A DNA stretch of 64,000 bases from Uranotaenia lowii (GCF_029784155.1 NC_073692.1:371439366-371503365); one strand, 5' to 3'. Positions 20,640-33,057 are shown, counted from the stretch's first letter. Program-made: numbers and translations. The notes: generated by a model not told the origin, from the letters alone.

Positions 20640-21850
20640 GACAAAAATTCAAATAAACGATAATGAAAAAAAATGAAAATAAAATTAACAAACATGAAAA
20701 AACTGACAAAAATGATAATAATGACAAATATGACAAAAATGACAAAAATGACAAAAATGACAAAAATAACAAAAATAACAAAAATGACAAAAATGACAAA
20801 AATGACGAAAATGACAAAAATGACAAAAATGACAAAAATGACAAAAATGACAAAAATGACAAAAATGACAAAAATGACAAAAATGACGAAAATGACGAAA
20901 ATGACAAAAATGACAGAAATACAAAATGAAAAATTTCAAGAATGACAAAAAAGACAAACTTGACAAATTTGACAAAAATGACAAAAAAGACAAAAATGAC
21001 AAAAATGGCAAAAATGACAAAAATGACAAAAATGACAAAAATGACAAAAATGACAAAAATGACAAAAATGACAAAAATGACAAAAATGACAAAAATGACA
21101 AAAATGACAAAAATGACAAAAATGACAAAAATGACAAAAATGACAAAAATGACAAAAATGACAAAAATGACAAAAATGACAAAAATGACAAAAATGACAA
21201 AAATCACAAAAATGACAAAAATGACAAAAATGACAAAAATGACAAAAATGACAAAAATGACAAAAATGACAAAAATGACAAAAATAACAAAAATGACAAA
21301 ATTTGTCATGACAAAAATTGCAAAAATGACAAAATTGACAGAAATGACAAAAATAACAAAAAATGACAAAAAATGACAAAAAATGACAAAAAATGACAAA
21401 AAATGACAAAAATGAAAGAAATGAAAAAAAATGACAAAAATGACCAAAATGACCAAAATGACAAGAATGACAAAAATGACAAAAATGACAAAAATGACAA
21501 AAATGACAAAAATGACAAAAATGACAAAAATGACAAAAATGACAAAAATGACAAAAATGACAAAAATGACAAAAATGACAAAAATGACAAAAATGACAAA
21601 AATGACAAAAATGACAAAAATGACAAAAATGACAAAAATGACAAAAATGACAAAAATGACAAAAATGACAAAAATGACAATAATGACAATAATGACAAAA
21701 ATGACAAAAATGACAAAAATGACAAAAATGACAAAAATGACAAAAATGACAAAAATGACAAAAATGACCAAAATTACAAAAATGACAGAATTGACAAAAA
21801 TGACAAAAATGACAAAAATTCCAAAGTGACAAAAATGACAAAAGTGTCGA
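20640..21850. repeat. 9 bp satellite, (GACAAAAAT)n
   Basis: About 1.2 kb of tandem GACAAAAAT with a few variants (GACGAAAAT, AACAAAAAT, GACCAAAAT, GACAATAAT). Blocks around 20926-21000 and 21340-21440 are more divergent, with a temporary 10 bp period (ATGACAAAAA). Because the unit is a multiple of three and contains no stop in any frame, long frames run through it on both strands; none is a gene. Confidence 0.97.
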
Positions 21851-22054
21851 AAATATTGACAATTGATAGAAATGTAGAAAACATGACCAAAAAAGAAAAA
21901 ACAACAAAAAAGCGCAAACATGTTAAAAATTTATTTTTTTCAGTTCTCACTCTTCCAAAATTTCAGGTTGAGGACCTTATAATCAATAATCACATCCTAG
22001 ATGTAATTACATTTTCTATCCAAAAAATTACACAGATAGATTACTCCACTTAAA

Positions 22055-22645
22055 GTGACTCAATAATGGTTTATTTACTCCCCAAACTGTACATAGGTGT
22101 AAACAGTCAATCGCCTACACAAGAATTCCACTCCAAAGGGAGTTATCATCGTCGATCACTCCGACGATACTCGATAGGCTTTCACCTTCCGCGAATCCAC
22201 CGTTGCTAAATTTGTATTTGACTAAGCGTTGTGTTATCTTATCGTGTGGAATATCTGAACATCGATGCGCGAACGCAACTCTCAATCCACAAACTGATAA
22301 GAAAAGACCATCGTTTTATTTCCCCCTCTCGATTTCAAACCTTAGATTGTGTGGGTAAAGGTAGGGCACAATTTTGAATTCTCGCGATTGCGCCTGGACC
22401 ATTAAGTACCTGTGCTACGGTTAGCTGAGGTTACTCATAACTGGGTCCAACATTTTTTCTGTCTGTTATCTCTAATCTAACTGAATCACACCGTTGCCCG
22501 CTTCCGTCGTCTTTTTCTGAACCTTGAGGAAAACGGCTTCTTATATTAATGTGTCGAAATTCCAAGCGTATCACGTTGACCTTAGCACTATTTTTTTCCC
22601 TTTACATATAAGAAAGATTTGAAAATTGATTTAATGTCAACATTT
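22055..22645. other. No gene seen
   Basis: Moderate GC, no open frame and no match to other parts of the window. It lies between the satellite and LTR copy 2, where flanking transposon sequence would be expected, but nothing is recognisable. Confidence 0.4.
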
Positions 22646-23507
22646 TGGGTTCATTCTAATGAAAATGAGTGTGTTTCCGGTTTTCAGTCAATGGTTGAAC
22701 ACTCCCTAACTTTTAGCAGTTAAAAAATAATTTAACTTTTGGTCAAATCAAAAGCGATTCAAGTAGGCGAGTTTACTATTTGAAAAAAACACTTCGACCC
22801 AATAATATTTTATTGATTGTTTTCGTTTTTCCAAATCGGTAACTAGAAGGCTGCGCGATTTTTCCGCATCCGCCATATTGTATTCCACCTAACCTTAATT
22901 TTTTAACTTCTATGATTCAGCTTTCATAATCCTTGCAGTACACTTGTGTTATTTTTCACTGTTTCATTGGGTTTTCCAGACTTTTCAAAGCTGCTCCCTT
23001 ATTTCTTAACTTTCCTTCACCAGTTTCCACTATTACAGCACACTATTCCTGGGCTGGACCCCTGGAAAAAACCAACTCACGTACCGGCTTCGAATCGCAA
23101 CCCGTTTTGGCACCTGTCGCCGCCGACCGAACTTAACAACTGAACCGAAATGAGCTCACGGCAAGGCTTGCTCGCTGCCCCAAAAGTCGAGAAATCAAGT
23201 GTCCCACCCAGGTATTTTATTTTTTATTTTTTGCTCTTATCTAACCGCGATGTGCAACTACTGATAAGATAAACTTACGGTGTTGTGTGTGCGCATGAGC
23301 GCCTGGAACTAGGCAATCCACAATGGGAGTTGCAACGGTGTATGATGTGATTCATGATTTTTATCTTGGAAGTCGAATGAAATATCTATGAATAGGTATT
23401 CCTATAACTTCTATTCGTCGAATCACTTAAGCTCTTCCTGGGGAATGCTTTTTTAAGTTGCAATAAACATAATCACAAAATCGTTTCCAGTTAATTAAGA
23501 TATATCA
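22646..23507 (-). repeat. Long terminal repeat, copy 2 (probably solo)
   Basis: Same family and orientation as 1024-2875. It begins TGATATATCT and ends GAACCCA on the minus strand. No gag-like frame follows on its downstream (left) side, so it is best read as a solo LTR. The AATAAA in TTGCAATAAACATAATC is on the plus strand, so is not evidence for this element's own poly(A) site. No target-site duplication seen. Confidence 0.65.
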
Positions 23508-23653
23508 CGGTGTCTTTTTAAGGAACACAAAAGTAAACTTCGACATCTCTGAAAATTTGCCGCACTATAGATGAGACTGCAAAAGGAAGTTTTATCACTA
23601 GAAATTATTTTAATAATAAACTTCACATTATTAAGCTTAAATGTATTAAATAT

Positions 23654-26600
23654 TGTTGAAGAAATCGAAGTAACAGTTGTTCGTAATATTTGATGAATCA
23701 TAGCAATCTTGTTTCATGCTGTTACCTTTATAAACCACGTGACAATCAACAACTCTTTATAAAGAGGTTGTGGGCCCAGTTTTCGCAAATTTTGGAAAAT
23801 TCTCAAGCAGTTGAAGATGGCCAGCGCTAAGAAAGCCGGTATTGTCCAATTCGCTGGTGAAGGCTACGACGTCTAGAGATTCCGAGTCGAGACGCAGATG
23901 TCGACAAATGGCGTGAAGAGAGCTCTAACGGAGGACGCACCAGAAGCCGCGGCGGAGTTAGCTCTATTCCGGGAAATTGACGAAAAGGCGAAGGCTTTGT
24001 TGGTGGCGTACATCGCGGACAGTCATCTAGAGTATGTTCGGGACAAGAACACGGCTAAGGCGATGTGGGAGTCCTTGGCGAACACGTTCTCCAAGAAGGG
24101 ATTTTCGGCGCAGAATTATATTCGTCGATCGTTGTCTCCGCTCAAGATGGAGGAGGGAATGGCGGATTGACGAGTTGATCCGTAAGCTGAAGGATGCTGC
24201 AGCGACATGTTCGGAGTCGGATACGATGAGCCAGCTGTTTATTTCGTTGCCACCGTCCTGTGCTGACAACCGCAATGGAAAATTTGCCCGAGGACCAGCT
24301 GAAAATTGATCTGGTGAAAGCTCGATTGTTGGCTGAAGAGTAGAATGGGACTGGTCGGGAAATCCACGGCGTTTCAGAAGAGTTGGCGTTAGCTACCAAA
24401 TCGTCACGGAACAAGAAATTTGTGAAGGTTAACGGATTCAGAGGAAAGTGCTACTCGTGTGGAGACGTCGGCCACAAGAAACAGGACTGTTCGAGTTCAA
24501 GAAATCGTCGAGCACGTGCCCAGGCAGCAAGCGTTCCTGTTGACAAGAAAGTGGCACTGATGGTTTTCAACGACGTCGATTCGGGTGCAGAGCATGAATG
24601 GATCCTGGATTCAGGAGCCAGGTGGCACATGGCGAGCAGTGAAAAAAGTTTCTGGCAGCTGAAAAAGTTGTTTGAACCCGTTACCATAGAAACTGCGAAG
24701 GATGGCGAAAAATTGACTGCTACGATGGAAGGTGTCGTCAAGGCAACACGGTGAAAAACAACTGTTGGTTCCGAAGCTGAAATATAATTTGCTTTCGGTA
24801 TCGAAATTGCTCCAAGCTGGTGTCGAGGTGAACTTTCAAGATGGTCGAGCAGTGCTGGAGAAGGATGGTTCGGAATTGGCTGTAGCGAACTTGAAAAACA
24901 ATCTGTTCTACCTCAAGATGCATCCCAAGAGAAACTTTGCTGCCATGGTGGTGTCTACGAATAGCGAAGCGTTGGAGTTGTGGCACAAGCGTTTCAATCA
25001 CTTGAGTTTTCCGAACTTGAGACGGTTGAAAATGAACGAGATGGTGCATGGAATCGGCGATGTTGAGAAAGAAGGTGGCTTCTGCGAAACGTGTGCTGAA
25101 AGTAAAATGATTCGGCAACCTTTCAACAAGCAGCGTCCCAGAACGTGGCGGCCATTGGAACGTGTTCACACAGACGTGTGTGGTCCGATAACTCCGAAAA
25201 CCGTTGATGGATGTCAGTACTTCGTTTCATTTCTGGACGATTTTACCCATTTTTCTGTTGTGTACCTCATGTAGCAGAAAAGTCAAGTGCTTTAAGGCGT
25301 ACGAAGCTATGGCGACCGTAAAGTTTGGGCAGAAAATCGAAAACCTGCGATGTGATTTGGGACGAGAGTATTTTTCCATCGAGCAACTAGCGTATTACAG
25401 CAAACGAGGAATCGAGTCGACACACACCGCTGCAGAATGGAGTAGCGAAAAGGTTCAACCGGACGATTGTGGAGAAAATACGAGCAATGTTGGTTGAATC
25501 GGGTACTCCACAACAAACCGCAGCCCAACTGATGCTGTATCAGGGAACCGAACTCCGACGTAGTGTTGGCATGGCGAGAAAGCAGATGAAGGAAACCTCA
25601 AAGTGTTTGATTGCCAAGGGTTTGCCTGGATTCCAAGCTAAATCCGAGTGGTCAACGGTGTGTGATGCTTGGTTATTCCCCGAACGGTTACAGGCTGTGG
25701 AATCAAGAAACCAGCAAGATGTTTGTAGCTCGAGATATAAAGTTTAACGAAACTTGCCTTCCATTTCGGGTCCCCGAGAACGAAGCCGACAGGAGAATTG
25801 TGATTCCGGAAGAGGTTCTACAATTGGTGAAACCAATTTCAACAATCTAAATACGAATCCGGGAAAGAGTCCGTAGAGATGGCGAATGGCGTTGCTGACA
25901 ACATTGCGGCGCTCCCATCACAGCTAAATGGGAACGAATCTGTTAAGGAGAGTGTTCCGAGGTCGTCACAAGGCTGGGTGCTTTGGCAATTGCAGTTAAC
26001 CGAGGTCTGAAGAATTCAGCAAATCAAAGCCATGCTGAAAGTGGAATTTGAAATGACGGACTTGAATGAGCTGCACTACTTCCTAGGCATCACAAGATTG
26101 AACGCGAAGCAGATGTTCTTTATTTGTCTCAAGAGGCTCTCATCCAGAGGATTCTTGCTCGATTTGGAATGAGTGAGTGCGTCGTCCTGTTAGCACACCT
26201 GCTGAAGCGAAGTTGCAACTGAAGAGGTGTGCTGAACTCTGCGACCATCCCTTCCGAGAGTTGGTAGGCAGCCTGATGTTCCTGATGTTGGAATCAAGAC
26301 CGGATTTGTGCTACGTGATTGGCTATTTGGCACGATTCCAAGATGCTGCAGGAGAACAATATTGGAAGCAAGCTAAACGAGTATTACTGTACCTTAGGGC
26401 GACCAAGGATCTCTAGCTGGCCTATAGGAGGAACCCGCAAGAAGTTTTGGTACGAACCTACGTTGGTGCAGATTATGCCAGTGACGAATGTGATCGGAAA
26501 TGTGTGACTGGATTCTTGGTTGAAGCCTTTGGGTGTACGGTTGCCTGGTCGTCAAAAAAGCAGCGCTGCGTGGCCATGTCCCCAACCGAAGCTGCATATA

Positions 26601-26930
26601 TAGCCATAAGTGAATCGGTAAGCGAGACCATTTGGATAGCTGGCCTGATGTCGGATTTGCAGGACACAGCAAATTTGTTTCCGATTCCCGTTTTCGAGGA
26701 CAACCTACCTACATTGGCGAAGCTGAGGAAGATGATCAGATTAATTGACACCAACAACTGAGAGGGGTGTTGAAGATATCAAAGTAACAGTTGTTTCTTA
26801 TATTTGACGAATCATAGCAATCTTGTTTTATGCTGTTACCTTTCGTAAACCACGTGACAACCAACAACTCTTTAGTAGTAATCAATCAACCATTCTAGAA
26901 CCAACACGCCTTTTATTAAGAGTTTCGAAT
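23654..26930 (+). mobile_element. Decayed Ty1/copia retrotransposon
   Basis: 5' LTR begins TGTTGAAGAAATCG at 23654 and the 3' LTR begins TGTTGAAGATATC at 26768; both continue through GCAATCTTGTTT(C/T)ATGCTGTTACC to CAACAACTCTTT. The purine tract GAGAGGGG at 26760-26767 fits a polypurine primer. AGGTTGTGGGCCCAG (about 23765) may be the primer-binding site. The right end is uncertain: the 3' copy has extra sequence after CTCTTTA that the 5' copy lacks. Confidence 0.85.
23817..26761 (+). pseudogene. Copia gag-pol remnant: gag, protease, integrase, RNase H; most of RT deleted
   Basis: Order of recognisable parts: gag start MASAKKAGIVQFAGEG with a TAG nonsense at 23874-23876 where a Trp codon is expected; UBN2-type gag (EYVRDKNTAKAMWESL); CCHC knuckle CYSCGDVGHKKQDC near 24450; protease active-site region WILDSGA near 24600; integrase zinc region and core (LWHKRFNHLSF, FCETCAESK, HTDVCGPI) at 24950-25270. 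After a frame change come an integrase tail and connection domain to about 25850. The catalytic part of reverse transcriptase is missing. The RT C-terminus (ELHYFLGI) resumes at about 26070, and RNase H (ADYASDECDRKCVTGF, MSPTEAAYIA) runs to 26761. Several frameshifts and stops make it inactive. Confidence 0.88.
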
Positions 26931-27147
26931 AAAATACCCATAAAAAAAATGAACAACCATTCAATGCAATCAAAACCCAAAAGCTCTAAGTTCTAATTAA
27001 AACAATCATAAAACGGTAACGTTTTCTTTCAACTTCAACTAGCGCCACCGCTGCTGAAAGACGGAAAATCCAGGAAACAGAAAAGTTTGTTTGGCAAAAA
27101 AAATGTATCAAATCCGCCTGCTTCATGACTTTTCTCCTAAAAACCAA

Positions 27148-27386
27148 ATCTCGCGTGAGCTTTCGTTGCGTCGTATGAAACAAAATGAAAACAAAAAGTT
27201 TTATTACGAGAAAAATACAAAAACCGACATAAACTAGTCGCAACTTGAATTTAGAATATTTGTAGCCTGGTCAAAATATTCTATACGTGAAACAAAAATT
27301 TTAAAGTTGTTTTAATATCTTTTGCCGCAGTTTTCTGTGAATTCTTAAGATGTTTCATACGACGTAATTAAAGCTTACGCGAGAAA
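27148..27386. mobile_element. Palindromic MITE G, copy 1, uninterrupted
   Basis: About 240 bp with long imperfect inverted ends: ATCTCGCGTGAGCTTTCGTT...CGTATGAAAC on the left and GTTTCATACGACGTAATT...CTTACGCGAGAAAT on the right. It matches, in reverse orientation, the interrupted copy at 57213-60957 and so gives that copy's original sequence. Confidence 0.8.
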
Positions 27387-27439
27387 TGCATAAATTGGGG
27401 CTGAAAGAAAAACAAACGAAAAGACATCCCAACGCTTAC

Positions 27440-28261
27440 CTCGTTGCTCGCCCGCACTCATACAGCCTGAACGTCATCGGAAAAGTGCACTACCAGGCAC
27501 CCACGCCACCCACCCACGGGAACGAATCGCATCGTCGTCGTCGTCGTCGTCGTCAGTAGCAGCAGAAGACGCCGCCGCCGCCGCCACCACCACCACCAAC
27601 AGAAGGCCCTTCGTTTTTGGCAGAGTCCTGCGCCCGGCTGCCGGACGGCAGGTCGGAAAAACTCTTGCGAGAAAAGAGAATGGGAGAATCCATTGTTTGC
27701 TGCATTCACTCGACAACAACGACGTTAACAACTGGAAAGGGTGACTTTTCCGCGCGCGTTTTCTCTTTTTCTCCCTCTCTTTCTCTGTTGTTCTTGGGTG
27801 CGTTTTCTGCGACGCGCATTCCCGCGCGCCTGTCCGCGCTCGGTCGGTACCGGGAAAATTTCCCGATGTGGGAGGGGGACCCATTTGCAAGGTGTGAGCT
27901 TTCCGGTCTAGCAGAGAGGAAAGGGAACAACAATACAACAACTTCTCATCCTTAAATCGGGCGCCGTCGTCGTCGTTGTCGACGACGTCGTCTCCGCTCC
28001 GGCCCTCTAGTGCCATTTCTCAATTCGGACCGATACATTTCCGAGAGACAAGTCAAATCGTGCGGTTGTTTCCTCCGATTGTGTGCAGCAGCAACTCGAC
28101 GCTTGTGCTGATACCGTGAAAAAAGAAAAATGGTTCCGGGATAGAGGAAAATCCTTTGTCAAAGTAGTGCCGTTGGTTGTCAAAGACTTTCCCTGGTCAG
28201 TGTGAATCAAGGTAAAGGAAAAATGTAGAACGGCATTGTGTTCCAAGTGTGTACCGCGCTA
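27440..28261 (+). promoter_or_regulatory. GC-rich island, candidate promoter and 5' UTR
   Basis: It is sharply richer in C, G and CpG than the AT-rich flanks and contains CGT, CCG and CCA microsatellites (27535-27600). It ends at a candidate start codon (28262) followed by a splice donor. Minus-strand frames through it are low-complexity Ser/Arg stretches made by the microsatellites. No TATA box is obvious. Inferred as a promoter by composition and position only. Confidence 0.4.
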
Positions 28262-28306
28262 ATGGATAACTTTCTCAAAATGGATAGCTTTGTCAAACCG
28301 GAAAAG
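28262..28306 (+). CDS. Candidate first coding exon of an unidentified gene
   Basis: The exon is 45 nt and encodes MDNFLKMDSFVKPEK, ending AAG|GTGAGT, a near-perfect insect donor, in phase 0. It sits at the downstream edge of the GC-rich island 27440-28261, where a first exon would be expected. No partner exon could be recognised in the next 35 kb, so the intron would be long or the call is wrong. The protein start is too short to identify. Support is the ATG-to-donor arrangement only. Confidence 0.35.
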
Positions 28307-28309
28307 GTG

Positions 28310-29100
28310 AGTAGATATGTGGTTTTGCTCCATTTTAGCTTGTAAACATATGCAGCCCCCTTGCGGAAGCAGGAACCGAAAAAAAACAAAGCAGCAACCA
28401 CAACCCTCCGGGTGCCACACAGATTTTTGGGAGGGTGGCCCTTTTTCTGTGGAACCATTATTTTTTCCTTTCTTGTCATGGGTCCCAGCTTGCTTGGATG
28501 ATGATGATGTCCTCCTGCTGCTGACTGAAAACGACGACGGTGTGGTTGCACCTAGCTGGTGGGAGGTGGGCCCAAATGATTTTTTTTCCACCTTCCGACG
28601 CTGGCAAGGTGGAAAAATGGATGCCGCCGCTGTCTAAATCATAGCGCCTACTGGGTCGCGCTTAACGGGATTATCGATTTTTCCACCCTCCCGTTTGCTA
28701 CTGCTGCTGTTGTTGTTGTTTTTATTAGCCTGAGTTGCTACTGGAATGATGATGGCTGCTCCCTGCGTCGTCGTCGTCGCCGACGCCATCGACGGGGACG
28801 TCGGACGAAACCGAGAATAATGTGTGAAAATTGTGTAGAAATGTGGTGGCAGCGGCTGTGGCGGTTTTGGTTATTTATGGACCCAAAACAAAAAGCGGGC
28901 TATCCAGGCCAGTCCGTTTCACTCAGATAGACGCCACGGCCCACGGTTGTGGGGAATAACAGGATGTTTGTTGGTTATTTTTAGAATCGGAACGGTTCAT
29001 TCATAAAAATTCTGGAAGGCTGCTGCAATTGGGCGGACGGAAAATGCGAAATCAGGACTCTTTCTAACATTGACTCTCTAGTCTGTGGACAAGAAGAATT
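28310..29100. other. GC-rich to mixed region without recognised gene
   Basis: Probable intron if 28262-28306 is real. It contains GTCGTCGTCGTCGCCGACG-type simple repeats near 28770 and a TGTTGTTGTTG run. No conserved frame. Confidence 0.4.
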
Positions 29101-30405
29101 TATTGTATGAAGTTCTAATTTTTTTTAATCCTCCGTAAAATTTTTCGCGTTTTTCCAAACAAAACGTCAAATCCAAACCATGGAACCTGAATCTCCTTCA
29201 AAAATCTGCAAGAATTGTATACTTTATTTGGACCAAAACCGAAACGTTTAAGCCTACAGACGTACACTGAGAAGCATAACTCAAATGTGATATTTAGATT
29301 TTACAAAGAAACATTATTCTACGTAATTGTGTCACTTTCAATAACTCAAAGATTGGCTCAAGTTTGGGTGTTCTCGGGCTTAGATTTCTTCGCGATCGCG
29401 TCGCTATTAATGGGTTAACATATTCTTCTCAGTTTTTCGAAATTTCTCGAAATTTACAAAAAACTTTTAATTTGAAAAATTCAAAACATTTACAAAATTA
29501 GCAAAAAGTATAAAAACGACAAAAAAATAACGAAAATGAAAAAAATATTTAAAAATGTCAAAAATAACATAAACTAAGCAAAGCATAATAATTACAACTG
29601 TTACAGAAATGACAAAAATAATAAAATGAAGAAAATGAAAAAAAATCATAAAAATAACAAAAAAAACAAAATAAGGCTCTGCGAGCCAAAGGGGTATGAG
29701 TAAACAAAAGATAATTTCGAGTAAACATGATTATAAGTTTTGTGTTTGGAAAATTATCATATATTTTTTGAAAAAAAATATTTTACTTACGAACGTAATA
29801 GCACTGATCACACTGACATGACAACCATTTTCATTGATTCACCTTCAACCATTTTCCGTTTAATTTAATTCGTCAGATTTTGTAGGTTCGCAATACCGAC
29901 GGCAGGTGGCGAAACTGAAAAATGTGACAAAAATGCCCTGTAGGAAAAATGTACCTGTTTAGCCCGATTTTATGGTAGAAACTGCCTGTTTTTTTAAAGT
30001 TGGGTGGCATTTCCTAACTGGGATAGCATTTCTTCAAATCGATCGATGCGCACTCTGGAATCGATATTGCGTACTGTTGGAAAAATTATCCAAAACACGA
30101 AATCGAGTGTCCAGTCAGTATGGTCAGTGGTAATAGCACAGTATAATACAGACTGGACACTCTTTTTCAGTATTTCGCAAATGTTATAGGCACAGAGGCG
30201 CGTCGATCTGACACCATCGAAGCTGGCGGTTTTAATTTGGTAAAATTTTAAAAGTTGAAATGCAAGTTGCCATGTTTTTAATGGTTAGATGCAATGTCGA
30301 TACCAGATGGCAGTGCAATCACTTAAAAGTGCTTTTACGAAAAATTGGGAAGAATTTTTTATGAAGAGTCATGTCTGTGTAAGTCTGTGATAATAGTATG
30401 TAAAT
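29100..30405. other. AT-rich, no gene seen
   Basis: It contains a degenerate tract of AAAATGACA/AAAATAACA-like units (29467-29690) resembling the satellite at 20640-21850. No gene motif in the short frames. Confidence 0.4.
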
Positions 30406-30410
30406 CATGG

Positions 30411-30480
30411 GCGGCCAAAGCAAGGCCCGCGGGCCACATGTGGCCCGCGACCAACTTTTTGTGGCCCGCGAAGCTCATTT
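30411..30480. mobile_element. hAT-like terminal sequence, probable remnant
   Basis: GGCGGCCAAAGCAAGGCCCG, then CGGGCCACATGTGGCCCGCG, resembles the GGCCCGCGGGCC terminal segment of Charlie-type hAT elements. It stands out as GC-rich in very AT-rich DNA. The opposite end and a target-site duplication were not found. Confidence 0.35.
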
Positions 30481-31846
30481 TGGAAGAGTCATGTTCTAAG
30501 AATTGATAGATTTTTTTTGTCTGCGTGTATTATTTGGAAAATTATATCTTAATCTACTCTAACTAAATTCAAAACAAAGATATGAAAATCTCTTTAAGTG
30601 ATTTGTTGAAAGGGGTAAAAGTGTTTAAAAACTTATTTCGCTTTCAAATTGTTGTGTTTGGCCATTTTCCATACATTTTCCGAACATTTGCAATTTTCTT
30701 TCAAACGTAAAAGAATGCGAATATAATTTTAAAAATCTAAAAAATTCAACATGGAGAATCGTTTGGCATTATTTACTCAAAATAGATCATTTTTGCACTT
30801 ATATCTCTTTGGTTCTGCGGGCCTCATATAATTTTACGAAAAAGATAATGGTCACTGTATAAAAAAAACAATTACAATAACCATTTTTAAATTATCAAAA
30901 TACTATGGTATTTGATACACTATTGTAAACTCCATCAAACATTTTTCAATGTTTCCCGATTGGTTTTTGGTGACTGCATATCATCGGTATGAAGAGCATT
31001 TAAGCGGACTCTAGTTTTAATATTGAGGAGTTAAGATAGTCTTTGAAAATTAGTAAGGTCTTATCAAAATCGTTTAAAAATCGTAAAAAAATACCGAAGC
31101 ATATCAACATCATAATTAAAATTATAAATTTACAACTTCAACCATTTGTAACATGAATTCTATTTCAACAACGTTGTTCATCCATCCAAATTTAATAACT
31201 TTTGCAAACGTGTTCTGTATTTATGAACATCAAAAAAGGAAAACTAGACAGAATTTACAGTTGAGTAGCAAAATTTGGTACTGACAAATCTCTCATAAGA
31301 ACGACTTTTTCTAAGCAAAATTTTGGATTGAAAAAGGTGCAATGATTAAAAAAGACTCAAATTCGTATTCATCCTGTTTATAGAAGTCTTTCCAAATTCA
31401 CTTTTCACACCGAGACATTGAAAAATTTGGAAAGAGTTGGATTGAGTTGAGGTTGAGGTCCGTACTTTGAAAAATCGATATTTAAGATATAACTGGAGTT
31501 CGTTTCAACAATACCATTCTGCTTTTTATATTTGTCTATAAATTTTTTCTAAGGAGAACGGCAAACTTCAAAACTGTGGAAAATAGGCGTTAATTTTTTT
31601 TATATTTGTAGACCATAAAATTTACTTTATGTCCATTGTAGTTACGCCATTTGACATTTCTAGGATGAATAAACCGATGAGATTTTAAATGCCTTGAAAA
31701 GATTGCGACGTACATACATAAGTTGGGAGTTATAATTCATATCGTACAGCGTAATATTTATAGTATCTTTCGAATGGGGCAAAATTTCAAATGATATACA
31801 ATTAACAAAAACGACTTTTTAAGACAAATCTATACTGAGGTTGTCA
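30481..31846. other. AT-rich, no gene seen
   Basis: No open frame of note and no repeat recognised beyond the possible hAT remnant at its left edge. Confidence 0.4.
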
Positions 31847-32205
31847 GAATTTTTTCAACACGTACCAAGGCCGGAAAAATCCGGACTATTTTCATCTAAA
31901 AACCTGGCAAAATCCGGGCATTTGATTTTAAAATTGTCGAACAAAACTACAGGCAATATCAAAAGAAAATCGATAACAAAAAAACTTGAAAAAAAGTCCA
32001 TCAAATGCTATCAGAAGATTTTAAATCATATTTGAGGCTTCCACAAAACCTTTCATAATTTTTTTTTTGTTCGATTTGGCAAAAAAGATGATAAAATCCG
32101 AGCATTTTTCAATAAAATCCGGGTAAACAAGCTGGACCGGACTTTTCCCAAATTTTGAATTGAATATCCGGGCAAACCCGGATAAAGTTTTGCAATCTGG
32201 CGAGC
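31847..32205. mobile_element. MITE-like element with iterated AATCCGGGCA motif
   Basis: Units such as AAAATCCGGGCA, ATCCGGGCAAACCCGGAT and GGACCGGACTTTTCCC recur in both orientations within about 350 bp of AT-rich DNA. Ends are approximate: GTTGTCAGAATTTTTTC on the left, TTTTGCAATCTGGCGAG on the right, which share an inverted (C)CAGA core. No coding potential. Confidence 0.45.
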
Positions 32206-32552
32206 TTTGTCAAAAAGTACGTTTGGAGATCTACATTTTGATAGGACAAAGTAATCTGAATGATATTAAGATCTCAAGAAAATGAGAAAAAAAAATAACA
32301 TTTTCCTACAAACTTTCCCGAAACATCGCGGTATTCAAAATTCGATACCGAAATATTTTTATAGCGCTTTCAAAAATCTGTAATTATGTATTAATATTTT
32401 TCTTTTTTTTTTTAATACTCCAGAACAATTTGTTTTTTTTTTGCCCGCAAGCCAATTTCATTTCTGAAATTTTGCCACCCATGATGTAAATAAAAAATCT
32501 GAATAAAAATCTGAAAAAAACACCGAAAGAAGCTCAATATGAAGAATTGCCA

Positions 32553-32790
32553 CCGCCCGTGGCGTAGAGGACAGCCTTCAAGTCTTCTAAGCCAGGGGGT
32601 GTGAGATCGAATCCCGGTCACGGCATACATAATACACTTTTGGTGGGTTGGTGGTTTTAGCATTTGTAAGATGCTAGCCATCATATCCTCGTAAGATGTA
32701 CGCTTAGAGTTAAGAAAAAAAGGAATCTCTTCGAGGAAACATCATGTTTCATTGAGATCCTGTATGTGTTTGTGTTCGTTAATCGTACGT
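32553..32790 (+). mobile_element. tRNA-derived SINE
   Basis: The 5' part reads like a decayed tRNA gene. A-box-like GTGGCGTAGAGGACAG lies at about 32558, and a B-box-like GAGATCGAATCCCGG about 48 nt later, closing with a CACGG stem remnant. A non-tRNA body follows (GATGCTAGCCATCATATCC, ATCATGTTTCATTGAGATCC). Boxes A and B form the internal RNA polymerase III promoter. The 3' end is approximate. It is not a functional tRNA: the cloverleaf cannot be completed. Confidence 0.65.
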
Positions 32791-33057
32791 CATTATTAAC
32801 TCGAAATCGATCATTTTTGCGTGTATACCCCTCCGCCTCAAATATCAACAATTACTGAAGTGACAAAATTAACAAAATAGAAAAAAATGAGAAAATTCTC
32901 AAAAATGGCACATAATGTCAAAAATGATAAAATTAAAACAAATGACAACATTGACGAAAATGACAAACATAACAAGAAGCCATAAATGACAATAATGGTC
33001 AACACCACCAAGATAACAAAATGGCATAAACGACAAAAAAGATAAAATTAATAAATA

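Noticed and set aside
20629..22053. Very long frames on both strands (up to 430 residues)
   Set aside because: They are translations of the 9 bp satellite GACAAAAAT, giving NDK, MTK, VIF, CHF or LSF repeats; no stop codon can occur in the pure array, so length means nothing.
1024..23507. Single 22 kb retrotransposon bounded by the two related LTRs
   Set aside because: Gag lies outside the pair, to the left of copy 1, and the interval holds a host gene and unrelated elements; a solo LTR plus a separate element is simpler.
27474..28016. 180-residue minus-strand frame
   Set aside because: Arg/Lys/Ser low complexity produced by CGT, CCG and CCA microsatellites in a GC-rich island; no domain and no splice support.
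32553..32640. Functional tRNA gene
   Set aside because: Box A- and B-like segments are present, but acceptor, D and anticodon stems do not form a cloverleaf and a non-tRNA body follows; a SINE fits better.
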